This document shows positions 26,221 to 34,800 of a stretch of 64,000 bases of DNA, piece after piece; within the stretch, counting starts at the first letter, position 1, and each line of letters starts with the position of its first letter. Under the pieces are notes generated by a model, which had not been told where the DNA came from, made no database searches, and saw only the letters and a program-made list of their open reading frames with translations. The DNA lies in contig NZ_JAVXZY010000001.1 in the NCBI RefSeq assembly GCF_032337115.1, forward strand, positions 248,001 through 312,000, written 5' to 3'. The translations under genes and the position numbers were made by a program. Source of the stretch: Roseateles_C aquae. Its GTDB lineage: Bacteria; Pseudomonadota; Gammaproteobacteria; Burkholderiales; Burkholderiaceae_C.

Positions 26221-28138
26221 GGTGAAACTGCTGGGCCGGCTGCTGCCGGCGCTGCTGGCATTTTATGGGCTGGGCCCGATGGCCATGGCGCAGGCGCCGC
26301 TGGCTACCAACACCCCGGCGTGCGAGATCAGCGCCGAGCTCGAACGGCTGAGCCTGCGCGGCTGCAGCGAAGACAGCGTCGCCCCCCCGCTGCTCAAGCC
26401 CTTCACCGCCAACGCGACGCCGCATCGGTTGCTGATCCGGCTGCAGGTGCGCGGCAGCGCCGGGGCGGACACCGTCAACGGCCTGCTCAGCCTCGGGGTG
26501 CCCGACGCCTTCGAGCTGCGCGGTTGGTTGATTGACGCCGCCGGCCACCGCCAGGCGCTGCCCGAGCTGGACGAGCAATCGCACTACCGCGACCGACCGG
26601 TCGCCAGCCCGCGCCTCTACCTGCCGCTGGCTTTGCCCCCAGGCGCGCAAGCGATCGAGCTGCACTACCGCATCCAGGGTCAGGGCCGACTGCAACCGCA
26701 ATGGCTGAGCCGCGCCGCGATGGAAGCCGATGGCACGGCCGACGATGTGATCAATGGCGCCATCACCGGCATCATGTTGACGCTGTTCGGCGTGGTGATG
26801 GTCTATCGCTATGTTGGCGGTTCCAGCGCCTACATCGCCTATGCCGCGCTGCTGCTCAGCGAGCTGCTGATCCTGGTGCAGGCCGAGGGCTATGGCTTTG
26901 CCTTTTTCTGGCCCGACGCGCCGCGCTGGAACGCGGCCGCCCCGCCCGCATTCACCACGCTGGTGATGGCGTTTCATGCGCTGTTCGCGGTCACCTTTCT
27001 GCAGCTTCGCCAGCGCTATCCGCGCCTCTACCGCGCCCATCAACTGGGCCTCGTGCTGCTGGCCCTGAACCTGCTGCAATGGGGCCATGAAAGCATGGCC
27101 GGCGCGCTGGTGCTGTGGACGCTGGCCTATTCGGCGCTGGCACTCAGCACCGGCTGGCGCGCCGCACTGGACCGCGTGCCCGGCGCCCCGCTCTATCTGC
27201 TTGGTGCCAGCGCGCTGATCGTCTTTGGCTTCCTGCTCTTCCTGCTGGGCGTGATCGGCCTCAACCCCTTCCCGGCGATCAATTTCTTCCACTACCCAAA
27301 GTTCGCCCTGCTGCTGGAGGCCGGCTTCTTCTCCGCAGCGCTGATCAACCGGGTGCGCCAGCATCAGGAGCAGCTGGCCGAGGCCCGCGTGCGCCGGCTG
27401 GCCGAGACCGAAGAGTTGCTGCGTGCAGAGGCCGAACGCCGCGCCGCGCTGGAGCAGGCGCAGCAGCAAAGCCTGCAGCTGGCCAGCGCCAGCCACGACA
27501 TCTCGCAGCCGCTGGCCTCGCTGCGTTTTGCCATCACGGCGCTGAAGGCCAGCAGCGCCCCCGGGGGCGCGGCCCAGCCGATTGCGCTGCACCTGGATCG
27601 CACGCTGAGCTATGCCGAGACGCTGCTGAAAGACATCATCAGCGAAACCCGCGATACGCTGCCGGCGCAGCCGGAACGCGTGCCCCTCGGCGCGCTGTTC
27701 GAGCAGCTGGCGGCCGAGCACCGCGCGCAGGCCGAGGCCCGCGGCCTGCGGCTGCGCGTGGCGCGCTGCGGCGCCAGCGTCGACGGCTCGGCGCTGATCC
27801 TGGCCCGCATCCTCAACAACCTGCTCAGCAATGCGCTGCGCTACACGCCCAGCCATGGCGGGCGGGGTCAGGTCTTGCTGGGTGCAAGGCGGCGCGCTGG
27901 CGGCATCGAGCTGCAGGTGCTGGACACCGGCCCGGGCCTGCTGCCCACGCAGCTGCAAACGCTGATGCAGCCCTTCCGCCAGGGCGAGCAGGCGGCCAGC
28001 CAGGGCTTTGGCCTGGGGCTGTTCATCGTCAAGTCGCTGTGCGAGCAAGGCGGCTTTCGCTTCAGCGTGCGCTCAGAGCTGAATCGCGGCAGCTGCTTCG
28101 CGGTCTTCATTCCAAGCAACTCTCCAGTTGTGAACTAG
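26219..28138 (+). CDS. sensor histidine kinase with 7TMR-DISM sensory region
   Basis: A 639-residue kinase: signal peptide (VKLLGRLLPALLAF), a periplasmic beta-rich domain (~25-165), seven membrane helices (~170-380, 7TMR-DISM type), a coiled coil with Arg/Glu/Gln repeats, the phospho-acceptor His426 in SASHDISQPLASL, and a C-terminal ATPase with NNLLSNALRYTP, LDTGPGL and GFGLGLFIVKSL. The DISM architecture is thought to bind carbohydrates or lipids outside the cell. I chose the ATG at 26219 because it opens the signal peptide directly. It ends 143 bases before the acyl-reductase-like gene. Confidence 0.93.
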   Translation: MVKLLGRLLPALLAFYGLGPMAMAQAPLATNTPACEISAELERLSLRGCSEDSVAPPLLKPFTANATPHRLLIRLQVRGSAGADTVNGLLSLGVPDAFELRGWLIDAAGHRQALPELDEQSHYRDRPVASPRLYLPLALPPGAQAIELHYRIQGQGRLQPQWLSRAAMEADGTADDVINGAITGIMLTLFGVVMVYRYVGGSSAYIAYAALLLSELLILVQAEGYGFAFFWPDAPRWNAAAPPAFTTLVMAFHALFAVTFLQLRQRYPRLYRAHQLGLVLLALNLLQWGHESMAGALVLWTLAYSALALSTGWRAALDRVPGAPLYLLGASALIVFGFLLFLLGVIGLNPFPAINFFHYPKFALLLEAGFFSAALINRVRQHQEQLAEARVRRLAETEELLRAEAERRAALEQAQQQSLQLASASHDISQPLASLRFAITALKASSAPGGAAQPIALHLDRTLSYAETLLKDIISETRDTLPAQPERVPLGALFEQLAAEHRAQAEARGLRLRVARCGASVDGSALILARILNNLLSNALRYTPSHGGRGQVLLGARRRAGGIELQVLDTGPGLLPTQLQTLMQPFRQGEQAASQGFGLGLFIVKSLCEQGGFRFSVRSELNRGSCFAVFIPSNSPVVN

Positions 28139-28148
28139 TTCGCGAACC

Positions 28149-28168
28149 GCCCCCGCGCCTGCGGGGGC
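28149..28168. other. GC-rich hairpin after the histidine kinase gene
   Basis: GCCCCCGC and GCGGGGGC form an 8-bp stem with a GCCT loop just after the kinase stop. No T-run follows, so it is not a standard terminator. It may slow read-through or protect a 3' end. Confidence 0.4.
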
Positions 28169-28180
28169 CGCCACGCCAAC

Positions 28181-28196
28181 TACGGTGCTTACCGTA
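28181..28196. promoter_or_regulatory. 16-bp dyad, candidate response-regulator operator
   Basis: TACGGTGCTTACCGTA is a perfect 6-bp inverted repeat with a 4-base spacer, 85 bases before the acyl-reductase start. NarL/LuxR-type regulators often bind inverted TAC...GTA heptamers, so this may be the site of the regulator encoded next door. Binding is inferred. Confidence 0.45.
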
Positions 28197-28202
28197 TCGG
28201 CC

Positions 28203-28218
28203 GAATCGGCGCCGATTC
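28203..28218. promoter_or_regulatory. 16-bp perfect palindrome, second candidate operator
   Basis: GAATCGGCGCCGATTC is a perfect palindrome seven bases after the first dyad, followed by TAGCAT at 28220-28225, a possible -10 element. No matching -35 is evident, which would suit an activator-dependent promoter. Speculative. Confidence 0.4.
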
Positions 28219-28281
28219 CTAGCATGCGAAGCAGTTCAACCCATGGGCCGGTTCGCCGGCTCCAGCGAAGGAATCTGCCCC

Positions 28282-29463
28282 ATGCTCGCAACCCTCTGGC
28301 GTGCTCTCCTGGCCGTCTGCGATGTTCGCCGCGCGCTGCGCCTCTTGACCGACAAGCCGCGTCTGGACGTCGTCTTCGTCACCAATATCCGCGACGAGGC
28401 CGAGCGCCGCCGCTTCTTCAGCGCCTCGGCCAACCGCATGCAACATGCCAGCGGCCCACGCATGCATCTGGGCGGCGTGGCGGCGCAGGTGCGCGGCATC
28501 AACTTCACCGCCGAGGAGATGGTCAGCCGGGAGGGCCGCAAGAAGGCCAAGCTGGTCTTCATCGAGGCGGTCAAGTGGGCCGAGGCGCAAGGCGCTCGAG
28601 TCGTCTTGCTGGCGGCTTCGACCAAACGGCTGTTCGGCCGCGATGGTGCCGAGCTGAAGGCGCTGTTTCCCAAGCTGGTCTTCACCATCGGTGACAACGG
28701 CACGGCGCAGCTGCTCTGCGCGGACATCGACCGCGCCATCGAACAAAGCGGCCTGAAGCGCCTGCGCCCGCGCATCCTGGTGATCGGCCCCTACGGCATC
28801 CTCGGCTCGGCGGTCTCGCGCCATCTGATGAAGGCCGGCCATGAGGTCGTCGGCTTCGGCAGCACGCCCAAGCTGCTGAACGACTTTGCCGCCGAGACTG
28901 GCATGAAGGTCTGCCACGAGCTGCGTGAGGCCGGCCATTTCGACATGGTCGTCGCCTGCACCCACAGCGCCGAGGCCAAGCTGACGCTGGAGCAAGTGCA
29001 ATGGCTGCGCCGCGCACAGCGCAAGCTGCTCGTCGTCGACGTTGCCGAGCCGGCCAATCTGGACGCGCCGACCTACGCCCGCTGCCGCAGCGCCGTGCTG
29101 CGCCAGGACGCCGGCAACGGCCATTCGCCGCTGCTGCGCTATGTGGCCGGGCCGCTGAGCTGGAGCAAGCTGCAGCTCTCGCGCGGCACGGTGTTCGGCT
29201 GCTTTGCCGAAGCGATGGCGCTGTATCACGCGATCTATCGCGAACACAGCCCAGTGGCACTGACGCGCGACTGGTTCGTCGTTGACGAGCGCAACACCGC
29301 GCTGGTGCGCGAGGCCTTTGCCTCGCTGCAGATCGGCCTGCCGGCACCGCATTGCTTCGGTCGCCCGGTACACAGCTTTGACCTGAAACAGCAGCGGCCC
29401 GAGTTGCCGAAGCAACCGGCCTTGCTGGGCCAAGGCAGCAGCAGCTCGAACAGCAGTTTCTGA
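28282..29463 (+). CDS. acyl-ACP reductase-like NAD(P)-dependent enzyme
   Basis: A 393-residue protein. A Rossmann fold is marked by VIGPYGILGSAVSRHL (GxxGxxG, residue ~175). The C-terminal FGCFAEAMAL contains Cys307, corresponding to the nucleophile motif CFAEA of cyanobacterial acyl-ACP reductase, which reduces fatty acyl thioesters to aldehydes. The middle (ASTKRLF, TIGDNGTAQLLC) also aligns by eye. I infer an acyl-thioester reductase or relative; the true substrate is open. GAAGGA precedes the ATG. The gene heads an operon with an MMPL transporter, a LolA-like protein and a barrel protein, suggesting the product is exported. A longer overlapping frame upstream runs through the kinase gene and is not used. 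Confidence 0.75.
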   Translation: MLATLWRALLAVCDVRRALRLLTDKPRLDVVFVTNIRDEAERRRFFSASANRMQHASGPRMHLGGVAAQVRGINFTAEEMVSREGRKKAKLVFIEAVKWAEAQGARVVLLAASTKRLFGRDGAELKALFPKLVFTIGDNGTAQLLCADIDRAIEQSGLKRLRPRILVIGPYGILGSAVSRHLMKAGHEVVGFGSTPKLLNDFAAETGMKVCHELREAGHFDMVVACTHSAEAKLTLEQVQWLRRAQRKLLVVDVAEPANLDAPTYARCRSAVLRQDAGNGHSPLLRYVAGPLSWSKLQLSRGTVFGCFAEAMALYHAIYREHSPVALTRDWFVVDERNTALVREAFASLQIGLPAPHCFGRPVHSFDLKQQRPELPKQPALLGQGSSSSNSSF

Positions 29464-29502
29464 CCGCGCCCCGCCCTGCGCAGACATCCCCCGAGAAGTC
29501 CC

Positions 29503-32097
29503 ATGAATCGATCACTCAGCCACAACGCCGCACGCGCGATCTGCGTGCTGGCCCTGCTCATCACCGCCTGGTTTGCGCTCCTGAACCTGCGCGTGCCCAG
29601 CGCCGGCATCGTCCAGGACGCCCTGCTGGATCACAGCAATCGCTACGACCAGTGGCAACGCGATGCCGCCAGCATCAAGAGCATCAACAAAGGCGACACC
29701 CTGTCCTTTGTGCTCGCCTTCCCCGGCGGCATCGATGGCGCCGGCATGGCGCAGATCGTGCGCATGAGCGAGGAGGTTCGCGCCCTGTTTCCCGAAGCCA
29801 CGGTCTGGAGCCTGTCCAGCAATGCGGTCGACTACCGCGTGCAGGACGGCCAGCTGCAGAGCAGCCCCTACCTCGGCAAGAGCCTGTTCAGCGGCGACGG
29901 CCAGCTGCGCAGCGACTTCACCTTGGCGCGCTGGAAGCAGGCCGTCAAGGACGACGCCAGCATCTACGGCACGCTGATCGGCCGCGAGTTCGACTACGCG
30001 CAGATCTTCGTCTTCCTGCCCGAGGACTACAGCGAGCAAGGAATCGTCGACCGCGTCGCTCAATACCTGGAGCAGCGCCCGATTTCGCAGCTGGAATGGC
30101 TGCTCTACAAGGGCGATATCAAACCGGCCAAGGCCTATGCCAATGTCAGCCTGGGCGGCTGGTCTGTGGCGCGCGGCCTGATGCATTACGCGCTGATCTC
30201 CGACGTGATGTTTTATTCGACCACCGGCCTTTTGATCGCCACGCTGGCCGCGGTGTTCTCGCTGGGCTCCTGGCGGCAGGCGTTGCAGGTCACCGGCGTG
30301 ATCTTCGTCTCCTTTGTGCTGGTGCGCGGCAGCATCCCGCTGCTGGCCGATCTGGGCCTGAGCTTCTACGGTCAGCCGGTCTATGAGCGGGTGTACTTCC
30401 TGCTCGTGCTGTCGGCGCTGATCGTCTCCGGCATCTCCTTCAATGTTCGCGCCTTCGAGGCCTTCAACGATGTCTGGGCCGAACATCCCGAGCTCGATCG
30501 CGCCACGCTGTGGCGGCTGACCGCCCCGATTGCCGTCAAGCTCAATGTGGTGGCGGCGATTGCCGTCCTGAACTTCGCCACGCTGCCGCAGATTGGCATT
30601 CGCGGCATTCTGGAGGTCGGCGTGCTGTCGGCGCTGGGCATCGTCATCCAGCGCGTGCTGGTCGTCACCTTGCTGCCGGCCCTGCACATCTGCATCGGCG
30701 GCCTGCCCAGCGATGCCAGGCACTCGCGCCTGGCACCCTGGTTCGAGCGCTATAAGCGCCTGATCGACTGGCTGCCACAGCAGGCCTGCCGCCAGCTGCT
30801 GGCGATGAGCCCGCGCCGCAGCCTGGGCGTTTCGCTGGCCATCACCGCCAGCGCGCTCACGGCCGCCTTGATCGTTGTCGTGCACGACCTCAGCCAGCGC
30901 GACAAATGGATTCTGGTGCAGGAGCGGCCGATCGACTACCTGCCCCACACCATCGTTGATCGCGGCCGCGCGCTCTTGAACCAGCCCGGTGGCGCCGGCT
31001 TTGCGCGGCTGAGCTATCTGGTGCTGCCGCGCAGCGAAGGGCATGAACTGGCGGCCAGCGAGGACCCGGCATTCATCGCCCGCGTCCAGGCTTTTCAGCA
31101 GCGTGTGGCCGCCCTGCCGGGCGCGATGCCGGTGCGTTCCATCATCGACAAGCTGAGCCAGGTGTCCGCGCGCAGCCCCGATGTCGGCCAGCCCTTGCCA
31201 GCCACCCGCCAGCAGGCCCACGAGCTGCTGCAGCTGATGCGCTGGGATCTCGATGGCCCACGACTGGCCGACAATTTCTGGTCCAAGGACGGCTTTGTGA
31301 TCTACGCCGCCCACGCCGCCGACAACTCGCGCAGCCTGCGTGAATTCGCTGACGCGACGATGCGCGTCGCCGCCGAAGATTTCCCCGATCTGCGTGTGCT
31401 GCCCTTCGGCCGCCTGCACACCTATCACCAGACCGACGAGTACATCAGCCAGGGCAAGCCGCTCAATGTGCTGAGCTCCTTCCCGCTGGTCATCGTCATC
31501 TGCGCCGGCTGGCTGTGCTGGCACAACCGCCGCCGTGCCAAGGCGCCGCCGCGCGCCCGGCTGCACCCGTTGTGGACGGCGCTGGCCATCAGCCTGCCCT
31601 TTCTGTTCGCCTATGCGCTGATCGTCGTGCTGATGGCCTTGCTGGCCATCCCGCTGGACCAGGCCACCGCCTGCGCCACGGCGCTGGGCATCAATGCCGC
31701 GATCGACTTCGACATCTATGTGGTGGACGACTTCATGCAAGCGCTGCAGCGCGACGCCAGCCCCGACGAGGCGCTCCACCAGGCGTTGCATGAGCGCGGC
31801 CGGGTGACGCTGATCGACGCCAAGCTCAATGCCATCTGCTTCAGCTTCCTGATGCTCTCGCCCTTTCTGCCCATTCAGCGCCTGGGCCTCTTGATGATCG
31901 TGATGCTGGCCGCCTGTGCCTTCGGCGCGCTGGTGCTGATGACCGGCGTGCTGCGCAGCTGTGTGCGCCCGCCGCGGCCGCGCCCGGTGCCCGTCGCGCG
32001 CGAACTGCCGGCTCCGACCGACAGCAGCTTCGCTGCAGCCGATGCGCAAACCAGCACCACCGCTACCGCCACCACCCTGGCCACCGAAAAGCTCTGA
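29503..32097 (+). CDS. MMPL-type RND transporter
   Basis: An 864-residue inner-membrane protein with the two-fold RND layout: TM1 (~15-30), a large periplasmic loop, a helix bundle (~230-400), a second long loop after TM7 (~440-460), and a final bundle (~650-830). INAAIDFDIYVVDD in the second bundle is the charged helix expected to carry the proton pathway. Relatives (MmpL, HpnN) move lipids or hopanoids to the outer envelope. Gap to the reductase gene is 39 bases; to the LolA-like gene three bases. Substrate inferred to be lipid-like. Confidence 0.9.
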   Translation: MNRSLSHNAARAICVLALLITAWFALLNLRVPSAGIVQDALLDHSNRYDQWQRDAASIKSINKGDTLSFVLAFPGGIDGAGMAQIVRMSEEVRALFPEATVWSLSSNAVDYRVQDGQLQSSPYLGKSLFSGDGQLRSDFTLARWKQAVKDDASIYGTLIGREFDYAQIFVFLPEDYSEQGIVDRVAQYLEQRPISQLEWLLYKGDIKPAKAYANVSLGGWSVARGLMHYALISDVMFYSTTGLLIATLAAVFSLGSWRQALQVTGVIFVSFVLVRGSIPLLADLGLSFYGQPVYERVYFLLVLSALIVSGISFNVRAFEAFNDVWAEHPELDRATLWRLTAPIAVKLNVVAAIAVLNFATLPQIGIRGILEVGVLSALGIVIQRVLVVTLLPALHICIGGLPSDARHSRLAPWFERYKRLIDWLPQQACRQLLAMSPRRSLGVSLAITASALTAALIVVVHDLSQRDKWILVQERPIDYLPHTIVDRGRALLNQPGGAGFARLSYLVLPRSEGHELAASEDPAFIARVQAFQQRVAALPGAMPVRSIIDKLSQVSARSPDVGQPLPATRQQAHELLQLMRWDLDGPRLADNFWSKDGFVIYAAHAADNSRSLREFADATMRVAAEDFPDLRVLPFGRLHTYHQTDEYISQGKPLNVLSSFPLVIVICAGWLCWHNRRRAKAPPRARLHPLWTALAISLPFLFAYALIVVLMALLAIPLDQATACATALGINAAIDFDIYVVDDFMQALQRDASPDEALHQALHERGRVTLIDAKLNAICFSFLMLSPFLPIQRLGLLMIVMLAACAFGALVLMTGVLRSCVRPPRPRPVPVARELPAPTDSSFAAADAQTSTTATATTLATEKL

Positions 32098-32100
32098 GCC

Positions 32101-32913
32101 ATGAAGACGCCCTATCTCGCCCGCCGTCGGCACTTCCTCACCACGGCCACGGCCCTCGCCTTCACGCTCACTTTCGCCGCCCCCACAAGCCAGGCTGCGG
32201 AGCCCGACGCCAGCAGCCTGATCCAGGAGGCTTGGGCGCGCTACCGCCTGGGCGGCGGCACCGAGCAGGAAAGCATCAAGCTGCGCATGGAGCGCCCCAA
32301 GCAAGCCGCCGAGCTCAAGCAGCTGAGCCGCTGGACTCGCTTTCAAGCGCACGGCGAGCGGGTGCTGATCCGCTTCAAGGCGCCGCAGGAAGACCGCGGC
32401 CTGGCCCTGCTGATCAGCCGCGACAGCAGCGCCGAGCCCAGCCAGATGTGGTTGCGCATGCCGTCCTGGCCACAGGCGCGGCGCATCTCGGCCGATCGCG
32501 AGAACCGCTATTTCGGCGGCACCGACCTGAGCTTTGAAGACAACCGCCAGCTGCTCGGCGAGGCCATCGCCGGCTTCCAGTACAAGCTGCTCAAGAGCAG
32601 CCCAGAGGCCTGGCAGATCGAGGCCACGCCACGTGAAGGCACGTCCAGCGCCTATGCCAAACGGCGCATCACCGTCAGCGCGGGCAGCCTGGCCGTCACC
32701 GAGATCCTGTACTTCGATGCCGAGGGCAGCTTGTTGAAGACCCAGCGCCAGGAGGAGATCAAGCTCGAGCCCAGCGGCCGTTGGCGCGCCGGACGGGTCA
32801 TTGTTGATAACCACAAGGAGGCGCGGCGCAGCGTGTTCGAGATCGAGCAGCGCCAGTTCGGCGCTGCCCTGCCCGAGCGTCTGTTCAGCCCGGCCGGCAT
32901 GGTGGAGCCATGA
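32101..32913 (+). CDS. periplasmic outer-membrane lipoprotein-sorting (LolA-like) protein
   Basis: A 270-residue protein with a twin-arginine-like or Sec leader (ARRRHFLTTATALAFTLTF) and a mature domain of the LolA-like group usually found beside MMPL transporters. LRMPSWPQARRIS and FGGTDLSFEDN are the signature stretches. Such proteins are thought to shield a lipid crossing the periplasm. Its stop overlaps the next ATG (ATGA), so both are made together. Confidence 0.87.
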   Translation: MKTPYLARRRHFLTTATALAFTLTFAAPTSQAAEPDASSLIQEAWARYRLGGGTEQESIKLRMERPKQAAELKQLSRWTRFQAHGERVLIRFKAPQEDRGLALLISRDSSAEPSQMWLRMPSWPQARRISADRENRYFGGTDLSFEDNRQLLGEAIAGFQYKLLKSSPEAWQIEATPREGTSSAYAKRRITVSAGSLAVTEILYFDAEGSLLKTQRQEEIKLEPSGRWRAGRVIVDNHKEARRSVFEIEQRQFGAALPERLFSPAGMVEP

Positions 32914-34160
32914 GCTGCGGAGCATTCGCTGGCCCCAAGCCTTGGCTGCTGACGCTGTGCCTGTTGCTAATGGCCGGCCAGGCCTTCGCCGAGGCAGACC
33001 TCACCAACGAGACGGAACTGGAGACCGACTCGCTGCTGCAGCTGCGCTTTGGACCTGCCCTGCACGCTGACGCGGGCCAAGAGCAGCTGGCCAGCGCGCA
33101 GGCCGGGCTCAGCCTCAAGCGCGCCGCTGGGCATGAGACCTGGCGGTTGCGCCTGCAAGCCGAGGCGCGGCACAGCGATGCCGGCGACCAAGCGAGCGTC
33201 GGTGAGGCCTATCTGGCCCATCAGCAAGGCCGCTGGAGCTGGCGCCTGGGCCGCCAACGCTTTGAATGGGCCATCACGGACACCGTCTCGCCCAGTGACC
33301 TGCTGAACGCCCGTGATTGGCGCGACCTGAGCCGGCCTCAGAAGCTGGCGCGAACGGCATTCAGCCTGCGCCAGGACAGCGGCGACAGCAGCCTTGAATG
33401 GGTGCTGGCGCCCCGTGCCGCCCCGTCCGAACTCCCGGCAGGCGTGTGGGCGCAGCCACTGCCGCCCGGCTTGAGCCAAGCCCCGGTCGACGCCGGCAAC
33501 TCGCGCTGGACCACGGCCCTGCGCTGGAGCGCCCGGCTGGATGAGCAGGAGTTCAGCCTGGTCGCCTTTCACGGCCAGTCTTACGCACCAATGGCCAGCC
33601 TGGCAGCAGCGGCGGACGGCAGGGGCTGGCTGCTGCAACCGCGCCAAGACGGTATGGACGCGCTGAGCCTGGGTCTGACCCGGCCGTTGTGGAGCGGCTC
33701 GCTGCTGCGCGCCGAGGCCGCCCTGCTGAACCATCAACGCAGCCAACGCTTTGCCCAATGGGTGATCAGCATCGACCACGAGCGCTTTGCCCCTTTCGCT
33801 GCCGACGACAGCCTCTACCTGCTGCTTCAGCTGCAGGGCGAACGGCTCATTGGTGAGCGCCGCGACGCGCCCGCGGGTTGGTGGGACTTTCGTCGTGTGT
33901 TTGCCAACAGCCTGATGACGCGGCTGCAGTACAAGCCCGGCGAGCAGTCACGCTGGCAATGGGCGCTGGAGGCCAACTGGCGGCCGCGCCAGGGTGGCAC
34001 GGCCAGCGAGCACTTTGCCCGCATGAGCCTGACGCGCCAGCTCGGCGAGGGCCTGCAACTCGAACTCAGCGCCACCAGCATCGGCGGGCCGCCGGCCAGC
34101 TTCTGGGGCAGCTATGCGCGCCAGGACAGGCTGAGCCTCGCCTTGCAATGGCGGCGCTGA
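32910..34160 (+). CDS. outer-membrane beta-barrel protein, partner of the MMPL system
   Basis: A 416-residue protein with a signal peptide (PWLLTLCLLLMAGQAFA) and a mature part of alternating strands ending in SLALQWRR, which resembles DUF1302-type or porin-like barrels. The family is uncertain. As the last gene of the operon it would supply the outer-membrane step. The start overlaps the stop of the LolA-like gene. The end converges on a minus-strand lipoprotein gene with 16 bases between. Confidence 0.75.
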   Translation: MSCGAFAGPKPWLLTLCLLLMAGQAFAEADLTNETELETDSLLQLRFGPALHADAGQEQLASAQAGLSLKRAAGHETWRLRLQAEARHSDAGDQASVGEAYLAHQQGRWSWRLGRQRFEWAITDTVSPSDLLNARDWRDLSRPQKLARTAFSLRQDSGDSSLEWVLAPRAAPSELPAGVWAQPLPPGLSQAPVDAGNSRWTTALRWSARLDEQEFSLVAFHGQSYAPMASLAAAADGRGWLLQPRQDGMDALSLGLTRPLWSGSLLRAEAALLNHQRSQRFAQWVISIDHERFAPFAADDSLYLLLQLQGERLIGERRDAPAGWWDFRRVFANSLMTRLQYKPGEQSRWQWALEANWRPRQGGTASEHFARMSLTRQLGEGLQLELSATSIGGPPASFWGSYARQDRLSLALQWRR

Positions 34161-34176
34161 TTCTTCTGCGTAGCGC

Positions 34177-34800
34177 TCACGGGCAGCGCTGCGCTGCGGC
34201 CAAACCACGCAGATAGCCACGCCGCACCCAGCCGGCACGCAGGGCGCTGGCGATTTCGCGGTCGCGCTTGTCGGCGCCGCTGAGCCGGCGCAGCCAGCCG
34301 CGAAACGGCAGAATGCCCTCGGCCGCGCCGCGCAGGCCGCTGATTGCCGCATCGCCCAGTGCATCGCCGCCGCGCTCCAGCAGGTCACGCTCGCCCTGCA
34401 CCTCGGGGCTGTCCAGATCGGGGCCGAGCAGATCGTCCAAGACCTGGATGCTCAGCTGCAGCCCGGCGCAGCTGCCATCGCTGGGCGGCGCATAGGGGTG
34501 GCGGCGCGCCTCCTGCAGCAACTCAGGTAGCTTCTCGCCGACCAGGTTCAAATCGGACAGCGGCGACGTTGCCGCCTCGCCGATGCGGCTGCCGGCATCG
34601 CGCTTGACAGCCGGCCCTGCCGTGGCTGCGTGGCCAGCGCTGGGCGCGCTGGGCGCGCTGGCGGCGGCGCCAGCGGCCTGAGGCGCCGCAGCAGGCGGCT
34701 GGTTTGCCGCACAGGCCGACAGCAAGGCTGCGATCAGCACCGCCGCCAGGCCATGGCGCGGGCTCAAGCAAACAGGTGCGGATGCTGCTTTGCGTACCAT
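34177..34800 (-). CDS. lipoprotein of unknown function
   Basis: A 207-residue protein with a lipobox (IAALLSAC at ~residue 30), an Ala/Pro/Ser-rich linker (~33-60) and a soluble C-terminal domain with few recognisable features. Its ATG at 34800 lies inside the end of the MFS transporter gene (37-base overlap in another frame), with a strong AGGAGGTGAAGGA ribosome site, so translation is probably coupled. Function unknown. Confidence 0.8.
   Translation of the reverse strand: MVRKAASAPVCLSPRHGLAAVLIAALLSACAANQPPAAAPQAAGAAASAPSAPSAGHAATAGPAVKRDAGSRIGEAATSPLSDLNLVGEKLPELLQEARRHPYAPPSDGSCAGLQLSIQVLDDLLGPDLDSPEVQGERDLLERGGDALGDAAISGLRGAAEGILPFRGWLRRLSGADKRDREIASALRAGWVRRGYLRGLAAAQRCP

Noticed and set aside
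27115..28281. Long upstream extension of the acyl-reductase frame
   Set aside because: It overlaps the kinase ATPase domain in another frame and has low-complexity Arg/Ala/Gly composition. The credible start is at 28282.
28282..29463. Alkane biosynthesis pathway
   Set aside because: The acyl-reductase-like gene has no aldehyde-deformylating oxygenase partner in the window; only an aldehyde or alcohol-type product could be argued.
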